Made by a program: the position numbers and the translations under genes. From the NCBI RefSeq assembly GCF_000496755.2, contig NZ_AYKS02000092.1, positions 1 through 64,000 on the forward strand: 64,000 nt of DNA, written 5' to 3'. The stretch is from Serratia sp. DD3 (GTDB lineage Bacteria > Pseudomonadota > Gammaproteobacteria > Enterobacterales > Enterobacteriaceae). This document shows, in pieces, positions 31,577 through 41,649 of the stretch (positions are counted from its first letter, which is position 1; the number at the start of each line of letters is the position of its first letter). The notes beneath the pieces are model-generated. The model saw only the letters and a program-made list of their open reading frames with translations, did no database searches and was not told the origin of the DNA.

Positions 31577-33253
31577 TTACTCGCCTTTAGCCGCTTTGAA
31601 AGCTTCAGCCATAGCGTTAGAGAAATTGCTTTCTTCCTGCTTGCTGTTATTCACAGTAGCGATAGCATCTTTCTCGTCAGCTTCGTCCTTAGCACGAACA
31701 GACAAGCTTACAACGCGATTCTTGCGGTCAACACCCGTGAATTTAGCTTCCACGTCGTCACCCACTTTCAGAACCAGAGTTGCATCTTCAATGCGGTCGC
31801 GAGAGGCTTCAGATGCACGCAGGTAACCTTCTACACCGCCTGCTAATTCAACTGTAGCACCTTTCGCGTCAACTGCTGTGACTTTACCAGTAACAATAGT
31901 CCCTTTCTTGTTCACAGACAGGTAGTTATTGAACGGATCTTCAGCCAGTTGCTTCACGCCCAAAGAGATGCGCTCGCGCTCTGCGTCAACCTGCAGGACC
32001 ACTGCTGCAATTTCGTCGCCTTTCTTGTATTCACGCACGGCTTCTTCCCCTGCAACGTTCCAGGAGATGTCAGACAGGTGAACCAGGCCGTCGATGCCGC
32101 CGTCCAGGCCGATGAAGATACCGAAGTCAGTGATAGACTTGATTTTACCTTCAACACGGTCGTTTTTGTTGTGGGTTTCCGCAAATTGCTGCCATGGGTT
32201 GGATTTGCACTGCTTCAGGCCCAGAGAGATACGACGACGTTCTTCATCGATATCCAGAACCATCACATCCACTACATCGCCCACGTTAACCACTTTGGAC
32301 GGATGGATGTTTTTGTTGGTCCAATCCATTTCAGAAACGTGCACCAGACCTTCAACGCCTTCTTCGATTTCAACGAAGCAGCCGTAATCAGTCAGGTTAG
32401 TCACACGGCCTGTCAATCGAGTGCTTTCTGGGTAACGCTTGGCGATAGCAACCCATGGATCTTCACCCAGTTGCTTCAAGCCCAGAGAAACACGGGTACG
32501 CTCGCGGTCGAACTTCAGCACTTTAACGGTGATTTCGTCGCCAACGTTAACGATTTCACTCGGATGCTTAACGCGCTTCCAAGCCATATCGGTGATATGC
32601 AGCAAGCCATCAACGCCGCCCAGATCAACGAATGCACCGTAGTCAGTGAGGTTCTTGACGATACCTTTAACTTCCATGCCTTCCTGCAGGTTTTCCAGCA
32701 GTTGATCGCGTTCTGCGCTGTTCTCGGACTCAATTACTGCACGACGAGAAACAACAACGTTATTACGCTTTTGGTCCAGCTTGATCACTTTGAACTCAAG
32801 CTCTTTGCCTTCCAGGTGCAGAGTATCGCGGACCGGACGCACATCAACCAGAGAACCTGGCAGGAACGCGCGAATACCGTTCAGCTCAACAGTGAAGCCA
32901 CCCTTAACTTTACCGTTGATAATACCAATAACGGTTTCAGCTTCTTCGTAAGCTTTTTCCAGCGTGATCCAAGCTTCGTGGCGCTTCGCTTTCTCACGGG
33001 ATAGCAGAGTTTCACCGAAGCCATCTTCAACAGCATCCAGCGCAACGTCAATTTCGTCACCAATCTGGATTTCTAGCTCACCCTGTGCGTTTTTGAACTG
33101 CTCTACCGGAATGGCGGATTCAGATTTCAGACCGGCGTCAACCAGTACGATATCTTTATCAATAGCAACAACCACGCCACGAACGATGGAGCCCGGACGA
33201 GTTTCAATTGTTTTCAGGGATTCTTCAAAGAGTTGAGCAAAAGATTCAGTCAT
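31577..33253 (-). CDS. rpsA: 30S ribosomal protein S1
   Basis: S1 recruits mRNA to the 30S subunit and melts structured leaders. It has 558 residues (E. coli 557) with six S1 RNA-binding domains. The typical signatures [38 protein letters not shown] and [19 protein letters not shown] are visible in order. The N-terminal [13 protein letters not shown] is the S2-binding helix. The gap to cmk upstream is 283 bases and probably contains the rpsA leader, where S1 autoregulates in E. coli. Confidence 0.98.
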   Translation of the reverse strand: MTESFAQLFEESLKTIETRPGSIVRGVVVAIDKDIVLVDAGLKSESAIPVEQFKNAQGELEIQIGDEIDVALDAVEDGFGETLLSREKAKRHEAWITLEKAYEEAETVIGIINGKVKGGFTVELNGIRAFLPGSLVDVRPVRDTLHLEGKELEFKVIKLDQKRNNVVVSRRAVIESENSAERDQLLENLQEGMEVKGIVKNLTDYGAFVDLGGVDGLLHITDMAWKRVKHPSEIVNVGDEITVKVLKFDRERTRVSLGLKQLGEDPWVAIAKRYPESTRLTGRVTNLTDYGCFVEIEEGVEGLVHVSEMDWTNKNIHPSKVVNVGDVVDVMVLDIDEERRRISLGLKQCKSNPWQQFAETHNKNDRVEGKIKSITDFGIFIGLDGGIDGLVHLSDISWNVAGEEAVREYKKGDEIAAVVLQVDAERERISLGVKQLAEDPFNNYLSVNKKGTIVTGKVTAVDAKGATVELAGGVEGYLRASEASRDRIEDATLVLKVGDDVEAKFTGVDRKNRVVSLSVRAKDEADEKDAIATVNNSKQEESNFSNAMAEAFKAAKGE

Positions 33254-33536
33254 GTTGTTAATCTTCAGGGTTCTTTAGTTTAACGTCCATTTAGCATCCC
33301 GCCGAATGGGGTTGTTTCACATACCCGGTCATTGGCTCCATGCCGACCAGGTTTCTATAAATGTCATCATGCACATTACCGCAGCAACAGGCGCAAATTA
33401 GATGGCCCACTGGCTGCACTGCAGTTGCATGAATCACGATATAAATCACAAGGGCAAAATTTTACCCGATATACTACAATACTGCTACGCAATACGGTGG
33501 CAAATATGACAAAAAAGAAAGGTGCCGCCGTATTTA

Positions 33537-34223
33537 TTACTGCGGCAACGCCAATATTTTATGTGCATACGCCAACGCCCGCTGGATCACTTCTTCGATC
33601 GACATGCTGGTAGAATCCAGCACCAGAGCATCAGTAGCTGGCACCAGGGGCGCAATAGCCCGATTACGGTCACGGTCATCCCGTTCCTTTATCTCGGCTA
33701 AAAGACGCTCAAAGTTAACACTAAAGCCCTTTTCCTGCAACTGCAGCATGCGACGATGCGCGCGCTCTTCTGAGCTGGCGTCAAGAAAAATTTTAACTCG
33801 CGCATCAGGAAAGACGACGGTACCCATATCACGGCCATCGGCAATCAGGCCGGGATCCTCACGAAACGCTCGCTGGCGGCGCAATAATGCTTCGCGCACC
33901 CGCGGGAAAGCAGCCACTAGCGATGCCGTATTACCAACGGTTTCCTGGCGGATCTCGTTGCTGACATCCTCGCCTTCCAAAATAACCTGTAACTTGCCGT
34001 CCTGCGCAACAAAGCGAACATCAAGATGGGCGGCCAAGGGAACTAATGCCTCTTCAGAGGTGATATCCACCTGATGGTGTAGTGCAGCCAGAGCCAATAC
34101 ACGATAAATGGCACCAGAATCCAGCAAATGCCATCCAAGGGATTCGGCCAACGCTTTACACAGCGTGCCTTTACCCGCTCCACCTGGCCCATCAACGGTT
34201 ATTACCGGGGCTGTAGCCATCAT
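33537..34223 (-). CDS. cmk: Cytidylate kinase
   Basis: Phosphorylates CMP and dCMP with ATP in pyrimidine salvage. It has 228 residues from the ATG at 34223 (or 227 from the adjacent ATG at 34220). AAGGAG lies seven bases before the first, and E. coli Cmk is 227 residues. Frames extending to 34280 are unsupported. The P-loop reads GPGGAGKGT, with the CMP-binding [12 protein letters not shown] and the lid SEERAHRR. It lies upstream of rpsA, in the E. coli order. Confidence 0.97.
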   Translation of the reverse strand: MMATAPVITVDGPGGAGKGTLCKALAESLGWHLLDSGAIYRVLALAALHHQVDITSEEALVPLAAHLDVRFVAQDGKLQVILEGEDVSNEIRQETVGNTASLVAAFPRVREALLRRQRAFREDPGLIADGRDMGTVVFPDARVKIFLDASSEERAHRRMLQLQEKGFSVNFERLLAEIKERDDRDRNRAIAPLVPATDALVLDSTSMSIEEVIQRALAYAHKILALPQ

Positions 34224-34448
34224 TATCTCTCTCCTTCGGGTAGAAAACCTCACAGGGATGCGCCTGCTATCTGCCCCCACTGGAGCAGATTCGGCGGCGT
34301 ATTATACTCCCCTGTCAGCTTTACTGTTACCCCAGAACGCACTGGTTGCTGAAAATAAAACCATTACGCTGCAAAAGCCACAGATAGAATTCAATCAGCT
34401 ACGGCCATCCTGGCGAGTGAGAAATCATCAATAGAGCAGAAATCAGGC

Positions 34449-35729
34449 CTATTGGCTGATACGTGCCAATTGTTCAAAATAATCCGGAAATGTCTTGGCC
34501 GTGCATTTGGGGTCAAGAATCGTCACCGGGGTATCAGACAGGGCCACCAGCGAGAAACACATCGCCATGCGGTGGTCGTTATAAGTCTCAATTCGGGCAA
34601 ACTGTAACTTGCTCGGCGGTATAATGTGGATGTAATCCTCCCCTTCGTCCACTTCGGCCCCCACTTTGCGCAACTCAGCGGCCATGGCCGCCAGTCGATC
34701 GGTTTCTTTTACGCGCCAATTGTAAATATTGCGGATAGTGGTTGGGCCTTCAGCAAACAGAGCGGTGGTAGCAATGGTCATGGCAGCATCTGGAATATGA
34801 TTCATATCCATATCGATACCTTGCAACTCACCACGGCGACACTCGATAAAATCATCCCCCCAGGTAATATGAGCCCCCATTTTTTCCAGTACATCGGCAA
34901 ACTTGGTATCGCCCTGGACACTTTTTTTGCCGATCCCGGTGACACGCACTGTGCCGCCTTTGATCGCCGCAGCGGCCAGAAAATAAGAGGCTGAAGAGGC
35001 ATCCCCCTCCACCAGATAATCCCCCGGTGAACAATACTGCTGCTGAGCAGCAATATGGAATACCTGATAGTTTTCGTGAGTGACCTCAACACCAAAGGTT
35101 TTCATCAGGTGTAGCGTAATATCGATATAAGGCTTGGAAACCAGCTCACCTTTGATATGGATGGCGGTATCCTGCATTGCCAGCGGAGCCATCATCAGCA
35201 GAGCGGTCAGAAACTGGCTGGAAACACTGCCATCCACCGTCACATCCCCACCGCGAAAACCACCCTGCAGGCGCACTGGTGGGTAATCGGTCTGCTCAAG
35301 ATAATCTATTTGCGCGCCCCCTTGACGTAGCGCCTCCACCAAATGGCCAATCGGCCGCTCCTTCATACGGGGTTCGCCCGTCAGAACCACATCACCCTGC
35401 CCCAGGCACAATGCCGCAGCCAATGGGCGCATTGCCGTACCGGCATTGCCAAGGAACAGTTCCAGCGGCTGTTTTGCTACCAGAGGGCCAGCCCCGCCTT
35501 CCACGACGCAACGGGTGCGATCATCAGAGAGTTGGTACTTCACCCCCAGCGCCTGCAACGCATTCAACATATAACGGACATCGTCGCTATCGAGCAGGTT
35601 AGTCAGCCGGGTAGTTCCCTGAGCCAGTGCAGCCAGCAGCAGAGCACGATTGGATACGCTCTTGGAGCCGGGTAAATTGACGGTGCCTTCGACTAAAGCA
35701 ACCGGTTGTAACGTCAGGGAATCGACCAT
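34449..35729 (-). CDS. aroA: EPSP synthase
   Basis: 3-phosphoshikimate 1-carboxyvinyltransferase, the sixth step of the shikimate pathway. The 426 residues from the ATG at 35729 ([15 protein letters not shown]) match the 427-residue E. coli enzyme. Earlier in-frame starts to 35810 extend into the serC-aroA spacer. Key motifs are [17 protein letters not shown] for phosphate binding, [13 protein letters not shown] for PEP binding and YNDHRMAM near the C-terminus. This is the glyphosate-sensitive class I pattern. It follows serC as in the E. coli serC-aroA operon. Confidence 0.98.
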   Translation of the reverse strand: MVDSLTLQPVALVEGTVNLPGSKSVSNRALLLAALAQGTTRLTNLLDSDDVRYMLNALQALGVKYQLSDDRTRCVVEGGAGPLVAKQPLELFLGNAGTAMRPLAAALCLGQGDVVLTGEPRMKERPIGHLVEALRQGGAQIDYLEQTDYPPVRLQGGFRGGDVTVDGSVSSQFLTALLMMAPLAMQDTAIHIKGELVSKPYIDITLHLMKTFGVEVTHENYQVFHIAAQQQYCSPGDYLVEGDASSASYFLAAAAIKGGTVRVTGIGKKSVQGDTKFADVLEKMGAHITWGDDFIECRRGELQGIDMDMNHIPDAAMTIATTALFAEGPTTIRNIYNWRVKETDRLAAMAAELRKVGAEVDEGEDYIHIIPPSKLQFARIETYNDHRMAMCFSLVALSDTPVTILDPKCTAKTFPDYFEQLARISQ

Positions 35730-35835
35730 ATCAACAACATTCTCCACAATCTGATCAACGAAACGGCCCCGGGATATCACCGGAGCCGCTTTAATACCAA
35801 AGGACAACAACTATACACGTCAGTAAACGTCAGGC

Positions 35836-36921
35836 TCAGCCATGACGACGTTCAAAATCAACCATAAAATCAGTTAATACCTTCACACCTGCCAACGGCA
35901 TAGCATTATAAATAGAGGCGCGCATTCCCCCTACTACACGGTGCCCTTTCAGCGCTTGTAGGCCAATAGCTTCCGCTTCACTCAGGAAGACTTTATCCAA
36001 TACAGGATCGGCTAACTGGAAAGGAATATTCATCAAGGAACGGTTAGCCGTGGCAACGCGGTTGCGATAAAAATCCGACTGATCAATGGTGGCATACAGC
36101 AGTTGCGCTTTTTCCTGATTACGCTTTTGCATTTCCACCAGGCCACCCTGCTCTTTCAGCCATTTGAACACCAGGCCAGCAAGGTACCAGGCAAACGTCG
36201 GCGGCGTATTGAACATCGAATCATTTTCCGCTAATACCGTGTAATCGAGCGTCGAAGGAGTTTCGCGGCGCGCTTTACCCAGCAGATCATCACGCACGAT
36301 CACCAGCGTTAAACCAGCGGGCCCAATATTTTTCTGAGCGCCGGCATAAATAACACCAAAACGGCTCACATCCAGCGGACTGGAAAGAATCGTTGAAGAG
36401 TAATCGCCAATCACCACTTTATTAGCAAAATCAGGCAATTCATCCACCGCAATGCCATCAATCGTTTCATTTGGGCAATAGTGTACATACGCGGCATCAT
36501 CACTGAGCTGCCACTCTTTCATCGGTTTGATGGCACTTAACCCGTCCACCGAAGTTTTAACATCAATAACATTCGGCTGACAGTATTTCTCTGCTTCAAG
36601 AATGGCACTGTGAGCCCAGTAGCCACCATCGATATAATCCGCTTTGGTACTATTGCCCAACAGGTTTAGCGGCAACGCAGCAAATTGTGCACGTGCGCCA
36701 CCCTGGCAGAACAACACTTTGTAATTGGCAGGGATTTTCAGCAAATCACGCAGATCCTGTTCAGACTCTTCGGCAACGGCAATAAATTCCTTACTGCGGT
36801 GGCTGATTTCCATTACTGAAGTCCCCAGCGCATGCCAATTACACAGTTCTTGTTGAGCACGACGCAACACTTCAACCGGCAACATTGCCGGGCCAGAGCT
36901 AAAGTTATAAACCTGTGTCAT
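35836..36921 (-). CDS. serC: Phosphoserine aminotransferase
   Basis: A PLP enzyme for serine synthesis (3-phosphohydroxypyruvate to phosphoserine) that also serves pyridoxal-phosphate biosynthesis. It has 361 residues (E. coli 362). The PLP lysine is in [17 protein letters not shown], and the N-terminal FSSGPAMLP phosphate-binding segment is present. It is the promoter-proximal gene of serC-aroA. In E. coli ycaP lies on the far side of serC; here an asparaginase gene does. Confidence 0.98.
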   Translation of the reverse strand: MTQVYNFSSGPAMLPVEVLRRAQQELCNWHALGTSVMEISHRSKEFIAVAEESEQDLRDLLKIPANYKVLFCQGGARAQFAALPLNLLGNSTKADYIDGGYWAHSAILEAEKYCQPNVIDVKTSVDGLSAIKPMKEWQLSDDAAYVHYCPNETIDGIAVDELPDFANKVVIGDYSSTILSSPLDVSRFGVIYAGAQKNIGPAGLTLVIVRDDLLGKARRETPSTLDYTVLAENDSMFNTPPTFAWYLAGLVFKWLKEQGGLVEMQKRNQEKAQLLYATIDQSDFYRNRVATANRSLMNIPFQLADPVLDKVFLSEAEAIGLQALKGHRVVGGMRASIYNAMPLAGVKVLTDFMVDFERRHG

Positions 36922-37245
36922 TTCCCCTCACTACATTGACTGTTTGCCGCACAAACCGGTGTGTCGACTCACCCTTCGTTATTCAAGTTGCAGTAATCGG
37001 CCACCACCTGAATAAACCAAATTAAATAGATGTTGATACACTAAATAGATGTTGATACCCAATGGCGCCACTCGCCGTCCTATTGAACCGCAACGCCAAA
37101 TCCACCCATCAGGTTTTATCACTCACCTAACGCGGCTGCAATGCTTATTCTTGTAAGAACCGGAAACATCGTCATTCAAAGGGCGGGGTTTTGCGGCGAA
37201 GATAAACAATATCAGGGGGCATCACACCCCCTGTAGATTGCATAA
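36922..37245. other. serC upstream region with a 17-bp direct repeat
   Basis: No gene. TAAATAGATGTTGATAC occurs twice, at 37023-37039 and 37042-37058 (19-bp period), upstream of serC. The stretch near 36980 (ATTCAAGTTGCAGTAATCGG) resembles the start of an ERIC element but lacks its core, so it may be a remnant. The ansB terminator lies at the other end. The serC promoter is expected here but no clear -35/-10 pair stands out. Confidence 0.5.
37213..37233 (-). terminator. Terminator of the asparaginase gene
   Basis: CAGGGGG / CCCCCTG arms with a 7-base loop lie 13 bases after the ansB stop. On the minus strand the stem is followed by the T-rich ATATTGTTT. Confidence 0.75.
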
Positions 37246-38292
37246 TTAGTACTGATTAAACATCGCCTGGATCTGTTTGGCGTCTTTGGTTTGCGTTAAG
37301 GCTAATTGCAGCAAAACTCGGGCTTTTTGCGGGTTTAATGTCCCTGAGGCCACAAAACCATATTTAGTATCATCCACTTCCGCATCTTCGGTGGTTGAAC
37401 CGGTCGGAACACGAGAAGAACGAACCACCGCCATGCCATCATTTGCGGCTTTGGCCAATGTATCAAACACAGTTTTATACAAGTTGCCATTGCCAACACC
37501 GGCACTGACAATCCCTTGATAACCTTCTGCGATCAAGGCTTTTGCCGGGGCATCGGATGCATTGGCATAGTTATAGATGATGCCTACCTTCGGCAAGGTG
37601 GTTAATTTGCTGACATCGAACGGTGTTGCAGTAGTATGTTTACGCTGCGGTGAACGTTGATAATCAACTTTACCATTGTGGATATACCCTAGCGGTCCAA
37701 AGTTGGGGGACTGGAAAGTTTGCACTGCCGTGGTATTGGTTTTGGTCACATCGCGGCCATCGAGTACCGTATCATTCATAGCCACCAGCACACCACGTCT
37801 GGCCGACTGTGGATCCGCTGCGGTAACCACCGCATTATATAAGTTGAATGGGCCATCCGCACTCATGGCGGTAGCCGGGCGCATGGCGCCAACGATCACC
37901 ACCGGTTTGTCACACTTGACCGTCAAATCAAGAAAATAGGCCGTCTCTTCCAAAGTATCTGTGCCATGGGTGATGACAAAGCCATCGGTTTTGGCGCAGT
38001 CCGCATTGATTTTTTTTGCTAACTTGAGCCACACCTCATCATTCATATCTTGCGAACCAATATTTACCAGTTGCTCCCCTTTCACATTGGCAACTGTTTT
38101 CAGCTCTGGCACAGCATTGACTAACGCCTCCACCCCCAACTTGCCAGCGGTATAATTTGATTGGGTAGCAGATTGCCCCCCACCAGCAATGGTTCCCCCC
38201 GTAGCTAACAAGGTGATATTAGGCAATGCCAGTGCAGAACTGCTCACCCCGGCCATGAGTAATGCCATGACACTCAATTTTATTGATTTCAT
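37246..38292 (-). CDS. ansB: Periplasmic type II L-asparaginase
   Basis: Hydrolyses L-asparagine to aspartate and ammonia in the periplasm. It has 348 residues. The signal peptide spans about residues 1-22 (MKSIKLSVMALLMAGVSSSALA). The nucleophile motif is TLLATGGTIAGGG, and the second catalytic motif ITHGTDTLEETA supplies the Thr-Asp pair. C-terminal SSRVPTGS fits the family. It is monocistronic with its own terminator and is divergent from ycaO. In E. coli ansB is elsewhere and is FNR- and CRP-controlled. No full FNR box is visible in the 156-base gap here. Confidence 0.95.
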   Translation of the reverse strand: MKSIKLSVMALLMAGVSSSALALPNITLLATGGTIAGGGQSATQSNYTAGKLGVEALVNAVPELKTVANVKGEQLVNIGSQDMNDEVWLKLAKKINADCAKTDGFVITHGTDTLEETAYFLDLTVKCDKPVVIVGAMRPATAMSADGPFNLYNAVVTAADPQSARRGVLVAMNDTVLDGRDVTKTNTTAVQTFQSPNFGPLGYIHNGKVDYQRSPQRKHTTATPFDVSKLTTLPKVGIIYNYANASDAPAKALIAEGYQGIVSAGVGNGNLYKTVFDTLAKAANDGMAVVRSSRVPTGSTTEDAEVDDTKYGFVASGTLNPQKARVLLQLALTQTKDAKQIQAMFNQY

Positions 38293-38448
38293 TGTCTTAT
38301 CCCATGATTGATAAAATAATAATCTGCCGAATTATATAATTTATCATTATAAAAACTGTGATATTCATGCAAATTTAGGAATATATGGAGCTTCAGCCTA
38401 AAACCTCGTATTATTGTGCGTTCTCTGTATGCCCAATAAGTGATCACC

Positions 38449-40218
38449 ATGACGCAAACTTTTATTCCCGGTAAAGACGCCGCACTGGAAGATTCCATCG
38501 CCGGTTTTCAGCAAAAATTATCTGATCTGGGTTTTAATATTGAAGAAGCCTCTTGGCTCAATCCAGTTCCCCATGTCTGGTCGGTGCACATCCGTGATCG
38601 CGACTGTCCGCTGTGCTTCACCAATGGCAAAGGTGCCAGTAAAAAGGCCGCCTTGGCCTCGGCATTGGGGGAATACTTTGAGCGTCTCTCCACCAACTAT
38701 TTCTTTGCTGATTTCTATTTAGGTCAGCAAATTGCACAAAGCGACTTTGTCCATTATCCACACGAAAAATGGTTCCCTATCCCGGAAGATAATGCATTAC
38801 CTGCGGGGTTGTTAGACCCACGCTTGCATGCGTTTTACGACCCTGAACAGGAACTGCAAGCCAGTGATCTGGTGGACCTTCAATCAGGCAATGCGCAGCG
38901 CGGTATCTGTGCCCTGCCCTTCAGCCGTCAGTCAGACCAGCAGACGGTTTATATTCCGATGAATATTATCGGCAACATGTATGTCTCCAACGGCATGTCT
39001 GCGGGCAATACCACCAGCGAAGCTCGCGTTCAAGCGCTTTCTGAAGTGTTCGAGCGTTATATCAAGAACCGCATTATTGCTGAATCCATCAGCTTACCGG
39101 AAATTCCCAGCGAGGTGTTAAGCCGTTATCCTGAAGTAGTTGAAGCTATCGCCAAACTGGAGGCCGAAGGTTTCCCAATCCTCGCTTATGATGCTTCGCT
39201 GGGTGGCCACTATCCGGTGATTTGTGTGGTGCTGTTCAACCCAGCCAATGGCAGTTGTTTTGCTTCCTTTGGTGCCCACCCGGATTTTGGTGTCGCATTA
39301 GAGCGTACCGTCACTGAACTGCTGCAAGGGCGTGGCTTAAAAGATCTTGATGTCTTTAGCCCTCCTACCTTTGATAATGAAGAAGTCGCCGAGCACACCA
39401 ATCTGGAAACGCACTTTATTGATTCCAGCGGCTTAATCTCTTGGGATATGTTCAAGCAAGATGCGGATTATCCTTTTGTCGATTGGAATTTCAGCGGCAC
39501 CACGCAACAAGAATTTTCCACCTTGATGAGCATTTTTAATCAGGAAGAGGCTGAAGTATACATTGCGGATTACCAGCACTTGGGGGTTTATGCCTGCCGT
39601 ATTATTGTGCCTGGCATGTCTGATATTTATCCGGCAGAAGATCTGATCCTGGCCAACAACAGTATGGCAGCCCATTTGCGGGCCACTTTATTGCAATTAC
39701 CAGACAGCCACTGGCAAGCAGAAGAGTATCTGGCTCTGCTGCAACAGTTGGATGATGAAGGATTAGACGATTTCACCCGGGTGCGTGAATTGCTGGGCCT
39801 CGCTACTGGCAAAGACAATGCTTGGTACACATTACGCGTGGGCGAACTGAAATCGATGCTGGCCTTGGCGGGAGGCGATCTGGAGCAGGCGCTGATCTGG
39901 GCCGAATGGACACTGGAGTTTAATGCCTCACTGTTTAGCGCTGAACGCAGCAATTATTACCGTTGTTTGCAAACATGCCTTCAGTTAGCTCTGGAAGCGG
40001 AACGCGACCCCGCTCAATATCATAGTGCTTTGGTCAAAATGTATGGGCAATCCGCCCTTGACGCAGCCTCTGCCGCCATTAATGGCAGCGAACGCTTCCA
40101 TGGTCTGTTTGCTATTGACCCGGCGTTAACCGCCTTACCGGCACACCAGGCATTACTGGCGGCTTACAGCAAACTGCAAAAAGCCAAAGACCGATACTGG
40201 GCGCAGGGATCAGTCTAA
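38449..40218 (+). CDS. ycaO: YcaO protein (ATP-dependent YcaO-domain enzyme)
   Basis: E. coli YcaO supports beta-methylthiolation of ribosomal protein S12 by RimO. The domain family activates amide oxygens with ATP. It has 589 residues from the ATG at 38449 (MTQTFIPGKDAALEDSI), against 586 in E. coli. An in-frame GTG nine bases earlier is less likely. The ATP-binding residues lie in the conserved KKAALASALGEYFERLS and ARVQALSEVFERYIKNR segments. The C-terminal 180 residues form a TPR-like helical region. In E. coli the next gene is focA; here 18.5 kb of accessory DNA intervenes. Confidence 0.95.
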   Translation: MTQTFIPGKDAALEDSIAGFQQKLSDLGFNIEEASWLNPVPHVWSVHIRDRDCPLCFTNGKGASKKAALASALGEYFERLSTNYFFADFYLGQQIAQSDFVHYPHEKWFPIPEDNALPAGLLDPRLHAFYDPEQELQASDLVDLQSGNAQRGICALPFSRQSDQQTVYIPMNIIGNMYVSNGMSAGNTTSEARVQALSEVFERYIKNRIIAESISLPEIPSEVLSRYPEVVEAIAKLEAEGFPILAYDASLGGHYPVICVVLFNPANGSCFASFGAHPDFGVALERTVTELLQGRGLKDLDVFSPPTFDNEEVAEHTNLETHFIDSSGLISWDMFKQDADYPFVDWNFSGTTQQEFSTLMSIFNQEEAEVYIADYQHLGVYACRIIVPGMSDIYPAEDLILANNSMAAHLRATLLQLPDSHWQAEEYLALLQQLDDEGLDDFTRVRELLGLATGKDNAWYTLRVGELKSMLALAGGDLEQALIWAEWTLEFNASLFSAERSNYYRCLQTCLQLALEAERDPAQYHSALVKMYGQSALDAASAAINGSERFHGLFAIDPALTALPAHQALLAAYSKLQKAKDRYWAQGSV

Positions 40219-40221
40219 ACA

Positions 40222-40466
40222 CACAATAATTCGAGTTGCATGACAAAACGCAGAGTGTTTTGAACAGTGCTTACGCTGGCCCGCAGGATGAACCGCATAG
40301 ATGAGGTTCATTAATCCCTAGTGACATAGCTAACTATGTCACTAGGGTGAACGGCGAATCCGCCTGGTGCGGATTTTAACGCTGCTGCAGCGGCCCCGAT
40401 AGGAGCGATCCTTATGAACGAGATGAATAACTGCAGCTAACACCCAAGCAGCCTGAAGCCTGAAGC
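40222..40466. repeat. ERIC element with internal insertion, after ycaO
   Basis: It starts ACAATAATTCGAGTTGC like the ERIC consensus end. It has a perfect 14-bp core palindrome CCCTAGTGACATAG / CTATGTCACTAGGG at 40316-40347 and ends GCAGCTAACACCCAAGCAGCCTGAAG. It is longer than the usual 126 bp because extra segments flank the core. One of these forms an AATCCGC / GCGGATT hairpin that is shared with the copy at 63096. Confidence 0.8.
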
Positions 40467-40492
40467 CTGAAGCCTGAAGCCTGAAGCCTGAA
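40451..40492. repeat. Six tandem copies of GCCTGAA
   Basis: Six perfect heptamer units follow one another. They begin in the last bases of the ERIC element, whose end contains the same GCCTGAA. It is probably a slippage-prone, variable-number locus in non-coding DNA. Confidence 0.95.
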
Positions 40493-40557
40493 AAGTATCA
40501 ATCTGTGATCATTGAAAACGCTTAATTTTGTTCGTTACGAGGAGCATGCTTTTTGCC

Positions 40558-40804
40558 ATGAAGCTATTTATCACCGTAGAACAGCAAAACGCACTCTAAC
40601 ACCTACAGGATTCCAGAAGGGATTAGCACGTTTATGGTCGTATAAAGGCCATCCTTTTCGCTTCTGAAGGCGGGAAGGTGCTTTGTGATGATTCCTCAGG
40701 CTTTACGTTTGCACCAAACAACGGTTGATCACCATATCCGTGGGTACCTGAATAAAGGCAAGCTAAAGCCTAAACATAGTGGGCTGTTTATCAGCTCGGC
40801 TTAA
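40558..40804 (+). pseudogene. Remnant of an IS630-family transposase gene
   Basis: From the ATG at 40558 the frame reads MKLFITVEQQNAL then a stop, LQDSRRD then a stop, then VYGRIKAILFASEGG. A shifted frame continues IPQALRLHQTTVDHHIRGYL and NKGKLKPKHSG. This order matches the N-terminal helix-turn-helix of IS630-type transposases (MKLFIT..., DRIKAVLLASEG, ALRIHETTVSRHL, EKLKPE). Two stops, one frameshift and loss of the DDE domain make it non-functional. It lies between two ERIC elements at the left border of the accessory cluster. Confidence 0.75.
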
Positions 40805-41078
40805 TGATAATTTTCAGGTGCTGAAGCCAGCATCTTTAAGTTAATCGGGTATATATCAACAAAATACTCACCACTATTCTTTTACGCTGACAAAGCTGTC
40901 TAAAAGACCATCTAAGACCAGTTAAAGAGGAGTCAAAAAGGAAAATAGTGATTCACAGGTGTTTTCATTCTACTAGATACAAAACGCCTCATTCTGTCAT
41001 AGACTGAATGAATTAAGATTTTTCTTATTATTTTTTTTTTATTTTTCGTGTTAACTTATCTTCGCCTGACGCCTTTAG

Positions 41079-41197
41079 GTATACACACACCAAATAATCG
41101 ATTTGCTTGCAGGTAGCAACTGATCGAATCCCCGGTACATAGAAACTATATGACTGAGGTGAAAAAAGGCAGCTAACACCTACGTAGTTTAAAGTAA
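41079..41197. repeat. Diverged ERIC element directly upstream of the biosynthetic operon
   Basis: The order GTATACACACCAAATAATCG, GAATCCCCGGTACATAG, ACTATATGACTGAGGTGA and GCAGCTAACACCTACGTAG follows the ERIC consensus over about 119 bases, with a degenerate core palindrome. It ends 61 bases before the first gene of the operon. The operon promoter must therefore lie in or around it. A very T-rich tract (41018-41047) precedes it. Confidence 0.65.
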
Positions 41198-41258
41198 AAA
41201 CACTATAACTACGTTTAATGAAGATGCTTCAATGGATTGAGAAAGAGAGTCAGGACGA

Positions 41259-41627
41259 ATGAATCTTGGTGTAGATATTATCGAAATCGCACGGGTAAAT
41301 ACCGCGTTAACACGTAGTGGTAATAAGCTGGTGCAACTCTTGTTAACGCCCGCAGAGCAAGAGTCCTTAGGGAATCTGACCGAAAACATCGAGCGCATGG
41401 CCGGTTTCTGGGCAGCCAAAGAGGCTGCAGTGAAAGCGCTTGGTACTGGGTTTCGTCTAGGGATCTCATTCCATGACATCCAAATCATGCACGATGATCT
41501 CGGATGCCCTTATTATCTCTTCAGTGGTGAATTTTCCCGAATAATGCAGGAAAAAAACCTCACCAGTTCCACGCTGAGTATTTCTCATTGTCAATCGCAT
41601 GCGATTGCCGCTGCAGCATTGGCTTAA
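41259..41627 (+). CDS. AcpS-type holo-ACP synthase (phosphopantetheinyl transferase)
   Basis: Transfers 4'-phosphopantetheine from CoA to a serine of an acyl carrier protein. It has 122 residues, the usual AcpS size. The magnesium-binding Asp6 (GVDIIEI) and Glu55 (FWAAKEAAVKALGTG) are present, and the end SISHCQSHAIAAAAL matches the family. This is a second AcpS in addition to the housekeeping copy expected elsewhere, so it probably serves the ACP encoded at 43030. It is the first gene of the co-directional run that continues to 58186. Its base composition looks AT-richer than flanking core genes. Confidence 0.92.
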   Translation: MNLGVDIIEIARVNTALTRSGNKLVQLLLTPAEQESLGNLTENIERMAGFWAAKEAAVKALGTGFRLGISFHDIQIMHDDLGCPYYLFSGEFSRIMQEKNLTSSTLSISHCQSHAIAAAALA

Positions 41628-41649
41628 TTGTTAAAATAAAGGAATATTT

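Noticed and set aside
31949..33004. 351-codon + strand frame opposite rpsA
   Set aside because: It is the antisense shadow of the S1 domains of rpsA, which is unambiguous on the minus strand.
38357..38372. TGTGA-N6-TGCAA as a CRP site in the ansB-ycaO gap
   Set aside because: Only one half-site matches the CRP consensus, so it is too weak to annotate.
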